Assembly: GCA_905233985.1 (NCBI GenBank) | Contig: CAJOFA010000027.1 | Span: forward strand, 1 to 50,967 | Origin: an uncultured Prevotella sp. | Lineage (GTDB): Bacteria > Bacteroidota > Bacteroidia > Bacteroidales > Bacteroidaceae | Reading direction: 5' to 3' | DNA: 50,967 nt | Shown here: positions 33,812 through 42,470 of the stretch, piece by piece | Layout of the letters: each line of letters opens with the position of its first letter | Numbering within the stretch: the first letter of the stretch is position 1 | Program-made: the position numbers and the translations under genes | The notes under the pieces: generated by a model | Seen by the model: only the letters and a program-made list of their open reading frames with translations | What the model was told of the DNA's origin: nothing | The model's database searches: none

Positions 33812-35207
33812 CACACATCTGTTTATAGGTTACCACCGGATGTCTTGCTGCCTCTACATCGTCAACACGTCCAATGGGAGTGTGGTGAGGTGCTGTCTTC
33901 ACCATATCGGGTTCCGTACGGGCTTCCTCGGCAATGCGGCGCATCACGTCAATAAAGGCATCGAGTGTCTCCTTCGACTCATTCTCTGTCGGTTCTATCA
34001 TGAGCGACTCATGGAACAAGAGCGGGAAATAAATCGTAGGAGCATGATAACCATAATCCAGCAGACGCTTAGCTACGTCCATCGTGGTGACACCCGTTGA
34101 TTTATCCTTTAGTCCGTCAAACACGAATTCATGTTTGCACAAACCCGCAATGGGCAGCTCATAGACATCTTTCAGACGTTCCTTGATATAATTGGCATTG
34201 AGCGTGGCCAACGGACCGACCATCTTCACCTGCTCACGTCCAAGCGAAAGAATATAGGCATAAGCCCGCATCTCCACAGCAAAGTTTCCGTTGAAGGGCG
34301 AAACCTCGGGGAACAGGTGTTCCAGTCCCTTGCGTACACCAACAGGGCCACTGCCTGGTCCGCCACCGCCGTGAGGCGTCGAGAATGTCTTGTGCAGATT
34401 AATGTGCATCACGTCAAACCCCATGTCACCAGGTCGGCTGGCACCTAACATCGGATTGAGGTTTGCACCGTCATAGTACATCAGGCCGCCAACCTGGTGT
34501 ATCATCTCTGCTATAGCAGGGATGTCACGCTCGAAGAGTCCCAGCGTGTTAGGGTTAGTCATCATCATGGCAGCAACCTCCGCACCATGCTCTTTTAATA
34601 TCGTCTCCAGGTCGTCAATATTAACCCTACCGTCGTAGTACGACTTCACCTCGATAATATCGAGTCCGCAGACGGCAGCCGAGGCAGGATTAGTGCCATG
34701 GGCGGAGTCGGGCACGATGACCTTCGTACGCTGTGTGTCACCACGCTCTTCATGATACTTGCGAATGACCATCAATCCTGTCAATTCACCATGTGCGCCA
34801 GCGAAGGGCTTCAGGGTGAAGTCAGCCAGTCCTGTCAATGCACAAAGCGAGCGTTTAAGCAAAGTACAGACGGCCTGAGCACCACGTGTGGTATCGGCGG
34901 GTTGCAAAGGATGTAAATTCTGAAACTGTGGTAAAGCCGCTACCTCCTCGTTAATCTTCGGATTGTACTTCATCGTACACGATCCCAACGGATAGAAACC
35001 ATTGTCCACACCGAAGTTATTGGCGGAAAGGTTCGTGTAATGACGTACCACGGTCAGTTCGTCGCACTCAGGCAGTGCTGCGGGTTCCTTGCGCTGTAAT
35101 TCCTGCGGCAGTTCATAGCTACCAAAGCGATTTTGGGGAAGCGAACAACCACGACGACCTTCCTTAGAAAGCTCGAATATTAAGTTTCCGTATAGTCTGT
35201 TGTTCAT
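33798..35207 (-). CDS. gcvPB: Glycine dehydrogenase (decarboxylating) subunit 2
   Basis: A 469-residue C-terminal half of the split P-protein, which decarboxylates glycine with pyridoxal phosphate. The cofactor lysine is Lys273 in INLHKTFSTPHGGGGPGSGP. Other conserved parts: FYPLGSCTMKYNP, FAGAHGELTG, SAHGTNPASA and YYDGANLN. It pairs with gcvPA, whose stop overlaps its start by 4 bp, so translation is coupled and the subunits are made in equal amounts. Confidence 0.96.
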   Translation of the reverse strand: MNNRLYGNLIFELSKEGRRGCSLPQNRFGSYELPQELQRKEPAALPECDELTVVRHYTNLSANNFGVDNGFYPLGSCTMKYNPKINEEVAALPQFQNLHPLQPADTTRGAQAVCTLLKRSLCALTGLADFTLKPFAGAHGELTGLMVIRKYHEERGDTQRTKVIVPDSAHGTNPASAAVCGLDIIEVKSYYDGRVNIDDLETILKEHGAEVAAMMMTNPNTLGLFERDIPAIAEMIHQVGGLMYYDGANLNPMLGASRPGDMGFDVMHINLHKTFSTPHGGGGPGSGPVGVRKGLEHLFPEVSPFNGNFAVEMRAYAYILSLGREQVKMVGPLATLNANYIKERLKDVYELPIAGLCKHEFVFDGLKDKSTGVTTMDVAKRLLDYGYHAPTIYFPLLFHESLMIEPTENESKETLDAFIDVMRRIAEEARTEPDMVKTAPHHTPIGRVDDVEAARHPVVTYKQMCDDAN

Positions 35208-36517
35208 ATCAGTGCGATTAATTGGTCTATTTCTTCCTTTGTCCGTTTCTCAGTTACAGCAAGCATAATGGTGTCTTCTGATACTTTGACGCCCCCGAAG
35301 AAGCCTGCGTCAAGCCACCGCTGCTGTAGGGCATCGACGTTGCCGTCGTAACGGACACAAAATTCATTGAAGAACGGCTGGTCATATGCTAACCGGAAAT
35401 GTCCGGTTGCCACCAATTGTTCACAGAGGTAGTGGGCTCCGTCATAGGAAAGCTGCGCAGCCTCGCGCAGTCCTTGTTTGCCCATCAATGAGAGATACAT
35501 AGTCACAAAGAGTGCCATCAAACTCTGGTTGCTACAGATATTCGACGTCGCTTTCTGACGACGGATATGCTGCTCACGAGCCTGTAAAGTCAACACAAAG
35601 GCACGTTGTCTGTGACTGTCGTGTGTTTTACCGACAATGCGTCCAGGCATTTTGCGGATGAGTTTCTCCGTGCAGCACATATATCCTACATACGGACCTC
35701 CAAACTGCATAGGAATACCCAACGACTGTCCGTCACCTACAGCAATGTCAGCACCCCACTCGCCCGGTGTCTTTAACAAGGCAAGGTCAAAGGCTACACT
35801 GTTCATGATGAAAAGCGCCTTCTGTTCGTGACAGGCATCGGCATAGCCTGTATAATCTTCTATGATGCCATAACGGTTGGGCTGCTGCACGATAACACCA
35901 GCAATGCCGTCAAGAGTTGAGAGTTTAGAGTTTAGAGTGGAGAAATCGGTCACACCATCTTTCTCAGGAATGCTGACGACGTCTATCTGCTGGAAGTGTG
36001 CATACTCGCGTACTACAGCTTGCGTCTTTTCATCAACAGTATTACTCATCAGTACACGGCGTTGTTTCTTGCCTGCCGCCACAGCCATGAGCATCGCCTC
36101 GGCGGTAGCTGTCGTGCCATCATACATCGACGCGTTGGAGATATCCATGCCCGTCAAGGCAGTCATCATCGACTGATACTCAAAGATATAATGCAACGTG
36201 CCTTGCGAGATTTCTGCCTGATAGGGTGTATAGCTCGTCAGGAACTCCTCACGACTGAGCAAGTTGGGAATGACCGCAGGCGTGTAGTGGTCATAAACGC
36301 CGGCACCGGCGAAGCACACAAATTGCTGATTCTGTGCGCCCAGTTGTTCAAAGAGCTGACGCACCTCCATCTCACTCATGGCCTCGGGCAGCTCGTAGTC
36401 ACCTCGGAAACGGATGTCATCGGGAATGTCGTCGTATAAAGCGTCAAGGGAATCAACGCCCACCGCTGACAACATCTCCTTCAAGTCCGTCTCGGTATGG
36501 GGGAAATACTTATACAT
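35204..36517 (-). CDS. gcvPA: Glycine dehydrogenase (decarboxylating) subunit 1
   Basis: A 437-residue N-terminal half of split P-protein. Landmarks: FAGAGVYDHYTPAVI, FLTSYTPYQAEISQGTLHYIFEYQSM, TGMDISNASMYDGTTA, ADIAVGDGQSLGIPMQFGGPYVG and the KATSNICSNQSLMAL phrase. This half has no cofactor lysine and supports the active subunit. Residues about 191-202 (FSTLNSKLSTLDG) come from a heptamer run. Its start codon lies in another heptamer run, 22 bp after gcvH. Confidence 0.95.
   Translation of the reverse strand: MYKYFPHTETDLKEMLSAVGVDSLDALYDDIPDDIRFRGDYELPEAMSEMEVRQLFEQLGAQNQQFVCFAGAGVYDHYTPAVIPNLLSREEFLTSYTPYQAEISQGTLHYIFEYQSMMTALTGMDISNASMYDGTTATAEAMLMAVAAGKKQRRVLMSNTVDEKTQAVVREYAHFQQIDVVSIPEKDGVTDFSTLNSKLSTLDGIAGVIVQQPNRYGIIEDYTGYADACHEQKALFIMNSVAFDLALLKTPGEWGADIAVGDGQSLGIPMQFGGPYVGYMCCTEKLIRKMPGRIVGKTHDSHRQRAFVLTLQAREQHIRRQKATSNICSNQSLMALFVTMYLSLMGKQGLREAAQLSYDGAHYLCEQLVATGHFRLAYDQPFFNEFCVRYDGNVDALQQRWLDAGFFGGVKVSEDTIMLAVTEKRTKEEIDQLIALI
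35913..35947. repeat. Heptamer run (5 units, AGAGTTT type) in gcvPA
   Basis: AGAGTTG, AGAGTTT, AGAGTTT, AGAGTGG, AGAAATC. It encodes the TLNSKLSTLD segment on the minus strand. Confidence 0.88.
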
Positions 36518-36550
36518 TTACAATTTACGGATTTACAATTTACGATTTAC
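36515..36550. repeat. Heptamer run (5 units, GATTTAC type) spanning gcvH stop and gcvPA start
   Basis: ATTTACA, ATTTACG, GATTTAC, AATTTAC, GATTTAC after the first C. The gcvPA ATG (36515-36517) is at one edge and the gcvH TAA (36540-36542) lies inside. Confidence 0.88.
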
Positions 36551-36923
36551 TGCAGAAATCTGCGTAAGCCTTGGCATCCATCAGGTTGTCAAGCTCACTC
36601 TTGTCAGAGAGCTGTACCTTGATAATCCAATTCTCAAATGCATCTTTGTTGAGCAATTCGGGCTCATCGTCGAGGGCTTCGTTCACCTCCACCACCGTAC
36701 CACTAACGGGAGATATGAGATCACTTGCAGCCTTGACACTCTCAACAGCACCAAACTCCTCGCCGGCATTTACCTCGTCATCGACGTCAGGCATATCTAC
36801 ATAGACCACATTACCCAAGGCATTTTGGGCATAATCAGTAATACCCACGAAACCAAAATCACCTTCTACTCTAACAAATTCGTGCGACTCCGAGTAGTAG
36901 AGTCCTTCTAATACTTTTGCCAT
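36540..36923 (-). CDS. gcvH: Glycine cleavage system H protein
   Basis: A 127-residue lipoyl carrier that shuttles the aminomethyl group between P, T and L proteins. The lipoylated residue is Lys64 in AVESVKAASDL. The N-terminal YYSESHEFVRVEGDFGFVGITDYAQNALG and the tail AFENWIIKVQ are typical. Length is normal. Its last residues (SKS) and stop come from a heptamer run. It lies 5 bp after gcvT. Confidence 0.97.
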   Translation of the reverse strand: MAKVLEGLYYSESHEFVRVEGDFGFVGITDYAQNALGNVVYVDMPDVDDEVNAGEEFGAVESVKAASDLISPVSGTVVEVNEALDDEPELLNKDAFENWIIKVQLSDKSELDNLMDAKAYADFCSKS

Positions 36924-36928
36924 ATTAC

Positions 36929-38032
36929 TTATTTTTTATAATGTTTATCGTAAAAACGCTTCTTAATGACCGTTGCAGGGAACGTCTTTTTACGCACCTG
37001 CACTTCCACATCGGTGTCAAGCTTAGCATAAGCAGCATCAATCAATGCCATGCAGACGCTCTTCCCTGTCGAGATAGAACGATAGCCAGTAGTCACCTCA
37101 CCTATCACCTGACCATCCTTCAGCACCTGACACTCATGGCGGGCAATAGCTTTGTCATGAAGTTCCAGTCCAACCAGTTTCTTTGCTACGCCCTCGGCTT
37201 TCTGTCTGGCCAATGCCTCTCGACCAATGAACTCGGGTTTGTCGAGTTTGACGAAAATGGACAATCCAGCCATAATGGGCGAGATGTCGGCACTGAGTTC
37301 ATCTCCATAAAGCGGCAGCCCTACTTCGAAGCGCAGCGTGTCACGGCAACCAAGTCCACAAGGCTGTACGCCTGCTGCCATCAGCTTGTCCCAACACATA
37401 CGGATAAAGTCCTTGTCACCATAAATCTCAAAACCGTCCTCTCCCGTGTAACCTGTTCGACTGACGATAATATTCCTTGGGTCACCGCGCTCAGGCGACG
37501 GAAGTTCCTTAAACGTGTAGAAGGTCAGTTCACGGCAGGGCAGACTGAGCACCTGTTCCATAACCCGCTCCGACTCTGGTCCCTGCACAGCCAATTGGCC
37601 GAACTCGCCCACTGTCCACGGCTTGATTTCTGCATTCCAGCCATCCTGATTATGGCGCAGCCACTCAATGTCCTTATCCACATTGGCGGCATTAATGACA
37701 AGTGTGTACAACTCATCGGAGCGTTTGTAAACAAGTAAATCATCAACGACGCCACCATCCTCGTAACACATCATACCATAGAGAATCTGTCCGACTCTCA
37801 TCGGCATAACATCGTTCGTGAAAATGTGATTGACGAAGTGAGCAGCAGCATGGCCACAGATGTCCACTTCACCCATGTGACTGACATCGAACACGCCTAC
37901 GTGCTGACGCACGGCTTCGTGCTCTGTCGTGATATCCTTGTACTGAATAGGCATATCGTAGCCTGCAAAGGGCGACATCAGCGCACCCAGGGCTACATGC
38001 TTGTCGTGAAGACAGGTGATTTTATTTTCCAT
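36929..38032 (-). CDS. gcvT: Glycine cleavage system T protein (aminomethyltransferase)
   Basis: A 367-residue enzyme that transfers the methylene group to tetrahydrofolate and releases ammonia. Family motifs: FAGYDMPIQY, VGVFDVSHMGEVDICG with the catalytic-region Asp, YTGEDGFEIY, RDTLRFEVGLPLYGDEL and GEVTTGYRSISTGKSV. Length is normal. It lies 3 bp after lplA and 5 bp before gcvH. Confidence 0.96.
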   Translation of the reverse strand: MENKITCLHDKHVALGALMSPFAGYDMPIQYKDITTEHEAVRQHVGVFDVSHMGEVDICGHAAAHFVNHIFTNDVMPMRVGQILYGMMCYEDGGVVDDLLVYKRSDELYTLVINAANVDKDIEWLRHNQDGWNAEIKPWTVGEFGQLAVQGPESERVMEQVLSLPCRELTFYTFKELPSPERGDPRNIIVSRTGYTGEDGFEIYGDKDFIRMCWDKLMAAGVQPCGLGCRDTLRFEVGLPLYGDELSADISPIMAGLSIFVKLDKPEFIGREALARQKAEGVAKKLVGLELHDKAIARHECQVLKDGQVIGEVTTGYRSISTGKSVCMALIDAAYAKLDTDVEVQVRKKTFPATVIKKRFYDKHYKK

Positions 38033-38035
38033 AGT

Positions 38036-39028
38036 TTATTCTTGAGTTAATAAGTTCACGAAATCCTCTTTATCCAAATTCATGATAACATCATCAATGC
38101 GGTCGGACAGTGCACGACTGATTACCTTCTGCTCCAATGGCAGACCTTTCAACTTGTCCAGCAACTGCCGGTCAAGGTCGCCCACGAGGAAATAGTCACC
38201 CATGAGATTGACACTGTGAATGATGTTATTCTTCAGTTCCATGCGTACCTCAAACTCGCCTACGCCCTCAATGCGTTTTTGTCGCACAAGGGTATAGCGT
38301 GGATTATTACCATAGATAAATTCTGGCGAGAGGTACTCTTGTTCCAGTTCCTCGATGGCACTGACATCTGCCGCAGTAAGCATGATTTTACCGTCGCATA
38401 AGTGTTCACGCACATATTGTTTGAACTCATCCAGCGTCAGCGTGATATAGTCCTTCAGGAGTGCAATGCGCTGGCGTACACTCATTATGCCTTTCGATAG
38501 CAATTTGGCATCGGTGGGTGTGATGCTGCCTACCATGTTCAGCATGTCAGTATCGTAAAGCATGGTACCGTGTACGATGCTACGATTCTTCATCTTGTAA
38601 AAAGCATTGCCCGACACTTTACAGTTACCCACCATCACATCGTTGCGCCCCGTGGCGCGAGCATCAACACCCAGGCGATGAAGCACATGAACAATCATAT
38701 TGATATATCGGTTGAAGGTAAAGCCGACGTTATCCTCAGCAGTAATATAGGAAAACATCACGTTGTTATGGTCGGCATAGACACATCCTCCCCCACTCTT
38801 ACGGCGGTAGATGCTGATACCATGCTCCTGACAGAACTGCTGGTTCACCTCGTTCTCCAACAACTGGTTACGACCGAAGATAACGCTGGGTTCCACCTGC
38901 CACATAAAGAAGCAGTCGCCCTCCACGCCTTCGTCCGGACGAAGTACATGGCGTGCCACATATTCCTCCATAGCGAGATAGAACGACAATCGCCGCGTTT
39001 GCTGATCAGGAAGTTCGATATACCTCAT
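38036..39028 (-). CDS. lplA: Lipoate-protein ligase A
   Basis: A 330-residue ligase that activates lipoate with ATP and attaches it to carrier lysines, most likely GcvH next door. The substrate motif RRKSGGGCVYAD, the FGRNQ phrase and GNCKVSGNAFY are typical. The C-terminal accessory domain is present. The start at 39028 is chosen because the longer ORF would begin on the -7 element. It is the first gene of the six-gene glycine cleavage operon. Confidence 0.92.
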   Translation of the reverse strand: MRYIELPDQQTRRLSFYLAMEEYVARHVLRPDEGVEGDCFFMWQVEPSVIFGRNQLLENEVNQQFCQEHGISIYRRKSGGGCVYADHNNVMFSYITAEDNVGFTFNRYINMIVHVLHRLGVDARATGRNDVMVGNCKVSGNAFYKMKNRSIVHGTMLYDTDMLNMVGSITPTDAKLLSKGIMSVRQRIALLKDYITLTLDEFKQYVREHLCDGKIMLTAADVSAIEELEQEYLSPEFIYGNNPRYTLVRQKRIEGVGEFEVRMELKNNIIHSVNLMGDYFLVGDLDRQLLDKLKGLPLEQKVISRALSDRIDDVIMNLDKEDFVNLLTQE

Positions 39029-39055
39029 CGTGGATATTCGCTGTACTATGCACGG

Positions 39056-39063
39056 CAAAGGTA
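39056..39063 (-). promoter_or_regulatory. -7 element of the glycine cleavage operon
   Basis: The minus strand reads TACCTTTG followed by C, 27 bp before the lplA ATG. I see no glycine riboswitch fold in the short leader. Confidence 0.7.
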
Positions 39064-39102
39064 CGAAAAAAGAACTAGAAATGCAAGAAAAACGGAATAA
39101 AA

Positions 39103-39134
39103 TTTGGTTTTTTACTCACTTCATCGTATCTTTG
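39103..39134 (+). promoter_or_regulatory. Promoter of dxs-trkA-trkH-manA
   Basis: TTTG (39103-39106), a 20-bp spacer, then TATCTTTG (39127-39134), followed directly by a GCACGC-AAAA-GCGTGC hairpin (39134-39149) at the expected transcription start. Confidence 0.75.
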
Positions 39135-39183
39135 CACGCAAAAGCGTGCGAGCCTGCCAACGCTTAAACATATAACAATTACT

Positions 39184-41070
39184 GTGGAAGAAACAAGACA
39201 AAGCCTGTTAGGCAAGATTCAATACCCGTCAGACCTACGTAAACTGCCAGTTGATGACCTGCCGCAGATATGCAAAGAACTGCGTGAGGACATCGTCAAC
39301 GAGCTGTCAGTGAATCCAGGACACTTGGCCTCAAGCCTTGGCGTAGCGGAGATTACCGTTGCACTGCATTATATATATGACACACCTGAAGACCGTATCG
39401 TTTGGGATGTGGGACATCAGGCCTATGGGCACAAGCTCTTAACTGGACGCCGCGAACAGTTCTGCACCAACCGTAAGCTGCATGGCATCATGCCCTTTCC
39501 CTCACCCAAAGAGAGCGAATACGACACGTTCACCTGCGGACATGCCTCGAACAGCATATCAGCTGCACTCGGTATGGCCGTAGCTGCGAAGCTTACCGGT
39601 TCCGACCGTCATGTCGTAGCCGTCATCGGTGACGGTGCCATGAGCGGCGGACTGGCCTTTGAAGGACTCAACAACGTCAGTTCCAGCCCGAACGACCTGC
39701 TCATCATCCTCAATGACAATGACATGTCCATCGACCGCGCTGTAGGCGGTATGGAGAAATACCTGCTACAGCTCGACACGAATAAGACATACAACGATCT
39801 GCGCTTCAAGGCTTCACAGTGGCTTCATGCCCGTGGATTCCTCAGCGACCATCGTAAGAAAGGCATCCTGCGACTGAACAATGCCGTGAAGTCGGCCCTC
39901 TCACATCAACAGAACATCTTTGAGGGCATGAATATCCGTTACTTTGGTCCCTACGACGGACACGACATCAAAGAACTGGTACGTATCCTGCAACAAATCA
40001 AGGACATGAAGGGACCAAAGCTGTTACACCTGCACACGACAAAAGGCAAGGGCTATAAACCTGCTGAAAAACATGCCGAGGTATGGCATGCACCAGGAAA
40101 GTTCAATGTAGATACGGGAGAGCGTATCGAAGAGGACACCACAGACATGCCACCGAAGTTCCAAGACGTATTCGGTGAGACGTTACTCGAACTGGCTCGC
40201 CAGAACCCGAAGATAGTCGGAGTGACGCCTGCCATGCCCAGTGGCTGCTCCCTGAACATCATGATGAAGGAGATGCCCAACCGCACGTTCGACGTCGGCA
40301 TCGCAGAAGGACATGCCGTTACCTTCTCGGCCGGTATGGCGAAGGACGGACTACTGCCGTTCTGCAACATCTACTCAGCCTTCGCCCAACGTGCCTATGA
40401 CAATATCATCCACGACGTGGCCATCCTCGGTCTGAACGTCGTACTGTGTTTCGACCGTGCCGGACTTGTCGGCGAGGACGGTCCTACACACCACGGTGCC
40501 TTCGACTTGGCAGCCCTGCGCCCCATCCCCAACCTCACTATTGCCTCGCCGATGGACGAGCACGAGCTGCGCCGACTGATGTTTACTGCACAACTGAAGG
40601 ACAAAGGCCCGTTCGTCATCCGCTATCCACGCGGCAAGGGTGTCTGCGTCGATTGGCGCTGTCCGTTCGAGGAAATCCCTGTCGGCAAGGGACGCTGTCT
40701 CCGCGATGGTAACGATGTCGCCGTACTCAGCATAGGACCAATAGGCAACGATGTTGTGAAAGCCATCGATGAACTTTCGAGGTGCGAGGTTGCCCACTAC
40801 GACATGCGTTTCTTAAAGCCGCTTGACGAGGAGCTTCTTGACGAGGTGGGCCACCGCTTTAAGAAGATTGTCACCGTGGAGGACGGTGTACGCAAGGGTG
40901 GCTTGGGCACTGCCGTTATCGAGTGGATGAACGACCACGGTTACCATCCGCAGGTGATTTGTCTCGGACTGCCCGACCAATTCGTGGAGCACGGCACCGT
41001 GAGTGAGCTGCACCACATTGTCGGAATCGACAAGGAAAGCATCATCAAAGCAATAAAGAGTGAAGAATGA
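39184..41070 (+). CDS. dxs: 1-Deoxy-D-xylulose-5-phosphate synthase
   Basis: A 628-residue thiamine-diphosphate enzyme joining pyruvate and glyceraldehyde 3-phosphate, the first step of the MEP isoprenoid route. The start is GTG (39184). Motifs: [45 protein letters not shown] (TPP/Mg), NDNDMSID, and in the second half [37 protein letters not shown] and RYPRGKG. Residues about 531-538 (LSRCEVA) include two heptamer words. Its stop codon lies in a heptamer run shared with the trkA start. First gene of a four-gene unit. Confidence 0.96.
   Translation: MEETRQSLLGKIQYPSDLRKLPVDDLPQICKELREDIVNELSVNPGHLASSLGVAEITVALHYIYDTPEDRIVWDVGHQAYGHKLLTGRREQFCTNRKLHGIMPFPSPKESEYDTFTCGHASNSISAALGMAVAAKLTGSDRHVVAVIGDGAMSGGLAFEGLNNVSSSPNDLLIILNDNDMSIDRAVGGMEKYLLQLDTNKTYNDLRFKASQWLHARGFLSDHRKKGILRLNNAVKSALSHQQNIFEGMNIRYFGPYDGHDIKELVRILQQIKDMKGPKLLHLHTTKGKGYKPAEKHAEVWHAPGKFNVDTGERIEEDTTDMPPKFQDVFGETLLELARQNPKIVGVTPAMPSGCSLNIMMKEMPNRTFDVGIAEGHAVTFSAGMAKDGLLPFCNIYSAFAQRAYDNIIHDVAILGLNVVLCFDRAGLVGEDGPTHHGAFDLAALRPIPNLTIASPMDEHELRRLMFTAQLKDKGPFVIRYPRGKGVCVDWRCPFEEIPVGKGRCLRDGNDVAVLSIGPIGNDVVKAIDELSRCEVAHYDMRFLKPLDEELLDEVGHRFKKIVTVEDGVRKGGLGTAVIEWMNDHGYHPQVICLGLPDQFVEHGTVSELHHIVGIDKESIIKAIKSEE
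40776..40796. repeat. Short heptamer run (2-3 words) in dxs
   Basis: TTCGAGG, TGCGAGG, then the diverged TTGCCCA. It encodes LSRCEVAH between the two C-terminal strands of DXS. Only two words match, so it is a weak member of the family. Confidence 0.45.
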
Positions 41071-41113
41071 AGAATTCATAATCTTCAAATTTCAAATATC
41101 AAATTTCAAAAAT
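41058..41113. repeat. Heptamer run (8 units) spanning dxs stop and trkA start
   Basis: GAGTGAA, GAATGAA, GAATTCA, TAATCTT, CAAATTT, CAAATAT, CAAATTT, CAAAAAT. Two word types are joined (GAATGAA and CAAATTT). The dxs TGA (41068-41070) and the first bases of the trkA ATG (41112) lie in it. Confidence 0.88.
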
Positions 41114-42470
41114 GAAGATAATCATTGCCGGCGCAGGAGCCGTGGGAACCCACTTAGCCAAACTGCTCTCACGAGAGCATCAGGACTGCGTGCTGATTGA
41201 CGAGGACGACGAGCGCCTCGGCGGACTGGACAGCAACTACGACATGATGACGCTGCTGGGGTCACCCACCAGCATCAAGACTTTGAAAGACGCCGGCGCA
41301 CACAGTGCCGACCTTTTCGTAGGCGTAACACCCGAGGAGAGCCGTAACATGAACGCCTGCATCCTCGCACATGCCTTAGGAGCCAAGAAGACGGTAGCGC
41401 GCATTGACAACTACGAATATCTGGCACCTAACCTTGAGCCGTTCTTCAAGAAGATGGGCATTGACTCGCTCATCTATCCTGAAGTGCTGGCCGCCAAGGA
41501 CATCATCAATGGCCTAAAGCTGTCATGGGTACGCCAGCGATGGGACGTCCACGACGGCGCACTCGTCATGCTTGGCATCAAGCTCCGTGAGTCATGCGAG
41601 ATACTCAACCAGCCCCTGCGTACGCTTTGCGGTCCTGACGACCCTTACCTCATCGTAGCCATCAAGCGCGGGGACGAAACCATCATCCCTGGCGGTAACG
41701 ACGAGCTGAAGCTCTACGACCTAGCCTACTTCATGACGACACGAGACTACATCCCCTACATCCGCAAGATTGTGGGTAAGGAGCACTATACCGACGTGAA
41801 GAACGTCATCATCATGGGCGGTGACAAGACAGCTGTACGTGCAGCACTCACCGCACCTGACAATATGAACATCAAGATTATCGAGACCAACGAGCGCCGG
41901 TGCGAACAGCTGAACACGTTGCTAAGCGACACTGATGTCATGGTCATTCACGGCGACGGACGCAATATCGCCCTGCTCGAAGACGAAGGCATACGCAACA
42001 CACAGGCATTCGTCGCACTGACCGGAAATGCCGAAACCAATATTCTCGCTTGTCTGGCTGCCAAAAAGTTAGGTGTTCGCAAGACCGTTGCTATGGTTGA
42101 GAACTTCGACTATGTGAGTATGGCCGAAGGACTAGACATCGGCACCATCATCAACAAGAAGAATATTGCTGCCAGCCACATCTTCCAACTCATGCTCGAT
42201 GCCGACGTAAGCAACATGCGCCAGCTGATGATGGTGGACAGCGACGTAGCTGAGTTCATCGCCGCACCAGGTTCCAAGGTCACAAAGAAACCAGTGAAGG
42301 AACTCGGACTGCCTTTCGGTGTCACCATCGGCGGACTGGTACGCAATGAACAGGGATACCTGGTCAATGGCAACTCACAGATCCTCCCCGGTGACTCGGT
42401 CATGGTGTTCTGTCATGAGCACAACCTGAAAAAGGTAGAGAAATACTTTAAAGCTAACACATTATGGTAA
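41112..42470 (+). CDS. trkA: Trk potassium uptake regulatory subunit TrkA
   Basis: A 452-residue cytoplasmic gate ring protein of the TrkAH potassium transporter. It has two RCK units, each an NAD-binding fold plus a TrkA-C domain: first IIIAGAGAVGTHLAKLL (residues 3-19), second VIIMGGDKTAVRAAL near residue 235. Conserved acidic loop VLIDEDDERL follows the first fold. Its end overlaps trkH by 7 bp, so the two are translated together. Confidence 0.95.
   Translation: MKIIIAGAGAVGTHLAKLLSREHQDCVLIDEDDERLGGLDSNYDMMTLLGSPTSIKTLKDAGAHSADLFVGVTPEESRNMNACILAHALGAKKTVARIDNYEYLAPNLEPFFKKMGIDSLIYPEVLAAKDIINGLKLSWVRQRWDVHDGALVMLGIKLRESCEILNQPLRTLCGPDDPYLIVAIKRGDETIIPGGNDELKLYDLAYFMTTRDYIPYIRKIVGKEHYTDVKNVIIMGGDKTAVRAALTAPDNMNIKIIETNERRCEQLNTLLSDTDVMVIHGDGRNIALLEDEGIRNTQAFVALTGNAETNILACLAAKKLGVRKTVAMVENFDYVSMAEGLDIGTIINKKNIAASHIFQLMLDADVSNMRQLMMVDSDVAEFIAAPGSKVTKKPVKELGLPFGVTIGGLVRNEQGYLVNGNSQILPGDSVMVFCHEHNLKKVEKYFKANTLW

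Noticed and set aside
38020..39060. Glycine riboswitch for the gcv operon
   Set aside because: The leader between the -7 element and lplA is under 25 nt, too short for the aptamer.
39134..39149. GCACGC-AAAA-GCGTGC hairpin as a dxs leader regulator
   Set aside because: Its left arm overlaps the -7 element and likely precedes the transcription start, so it would not be fully transcribed. It could be an operator, but evidence is thin.
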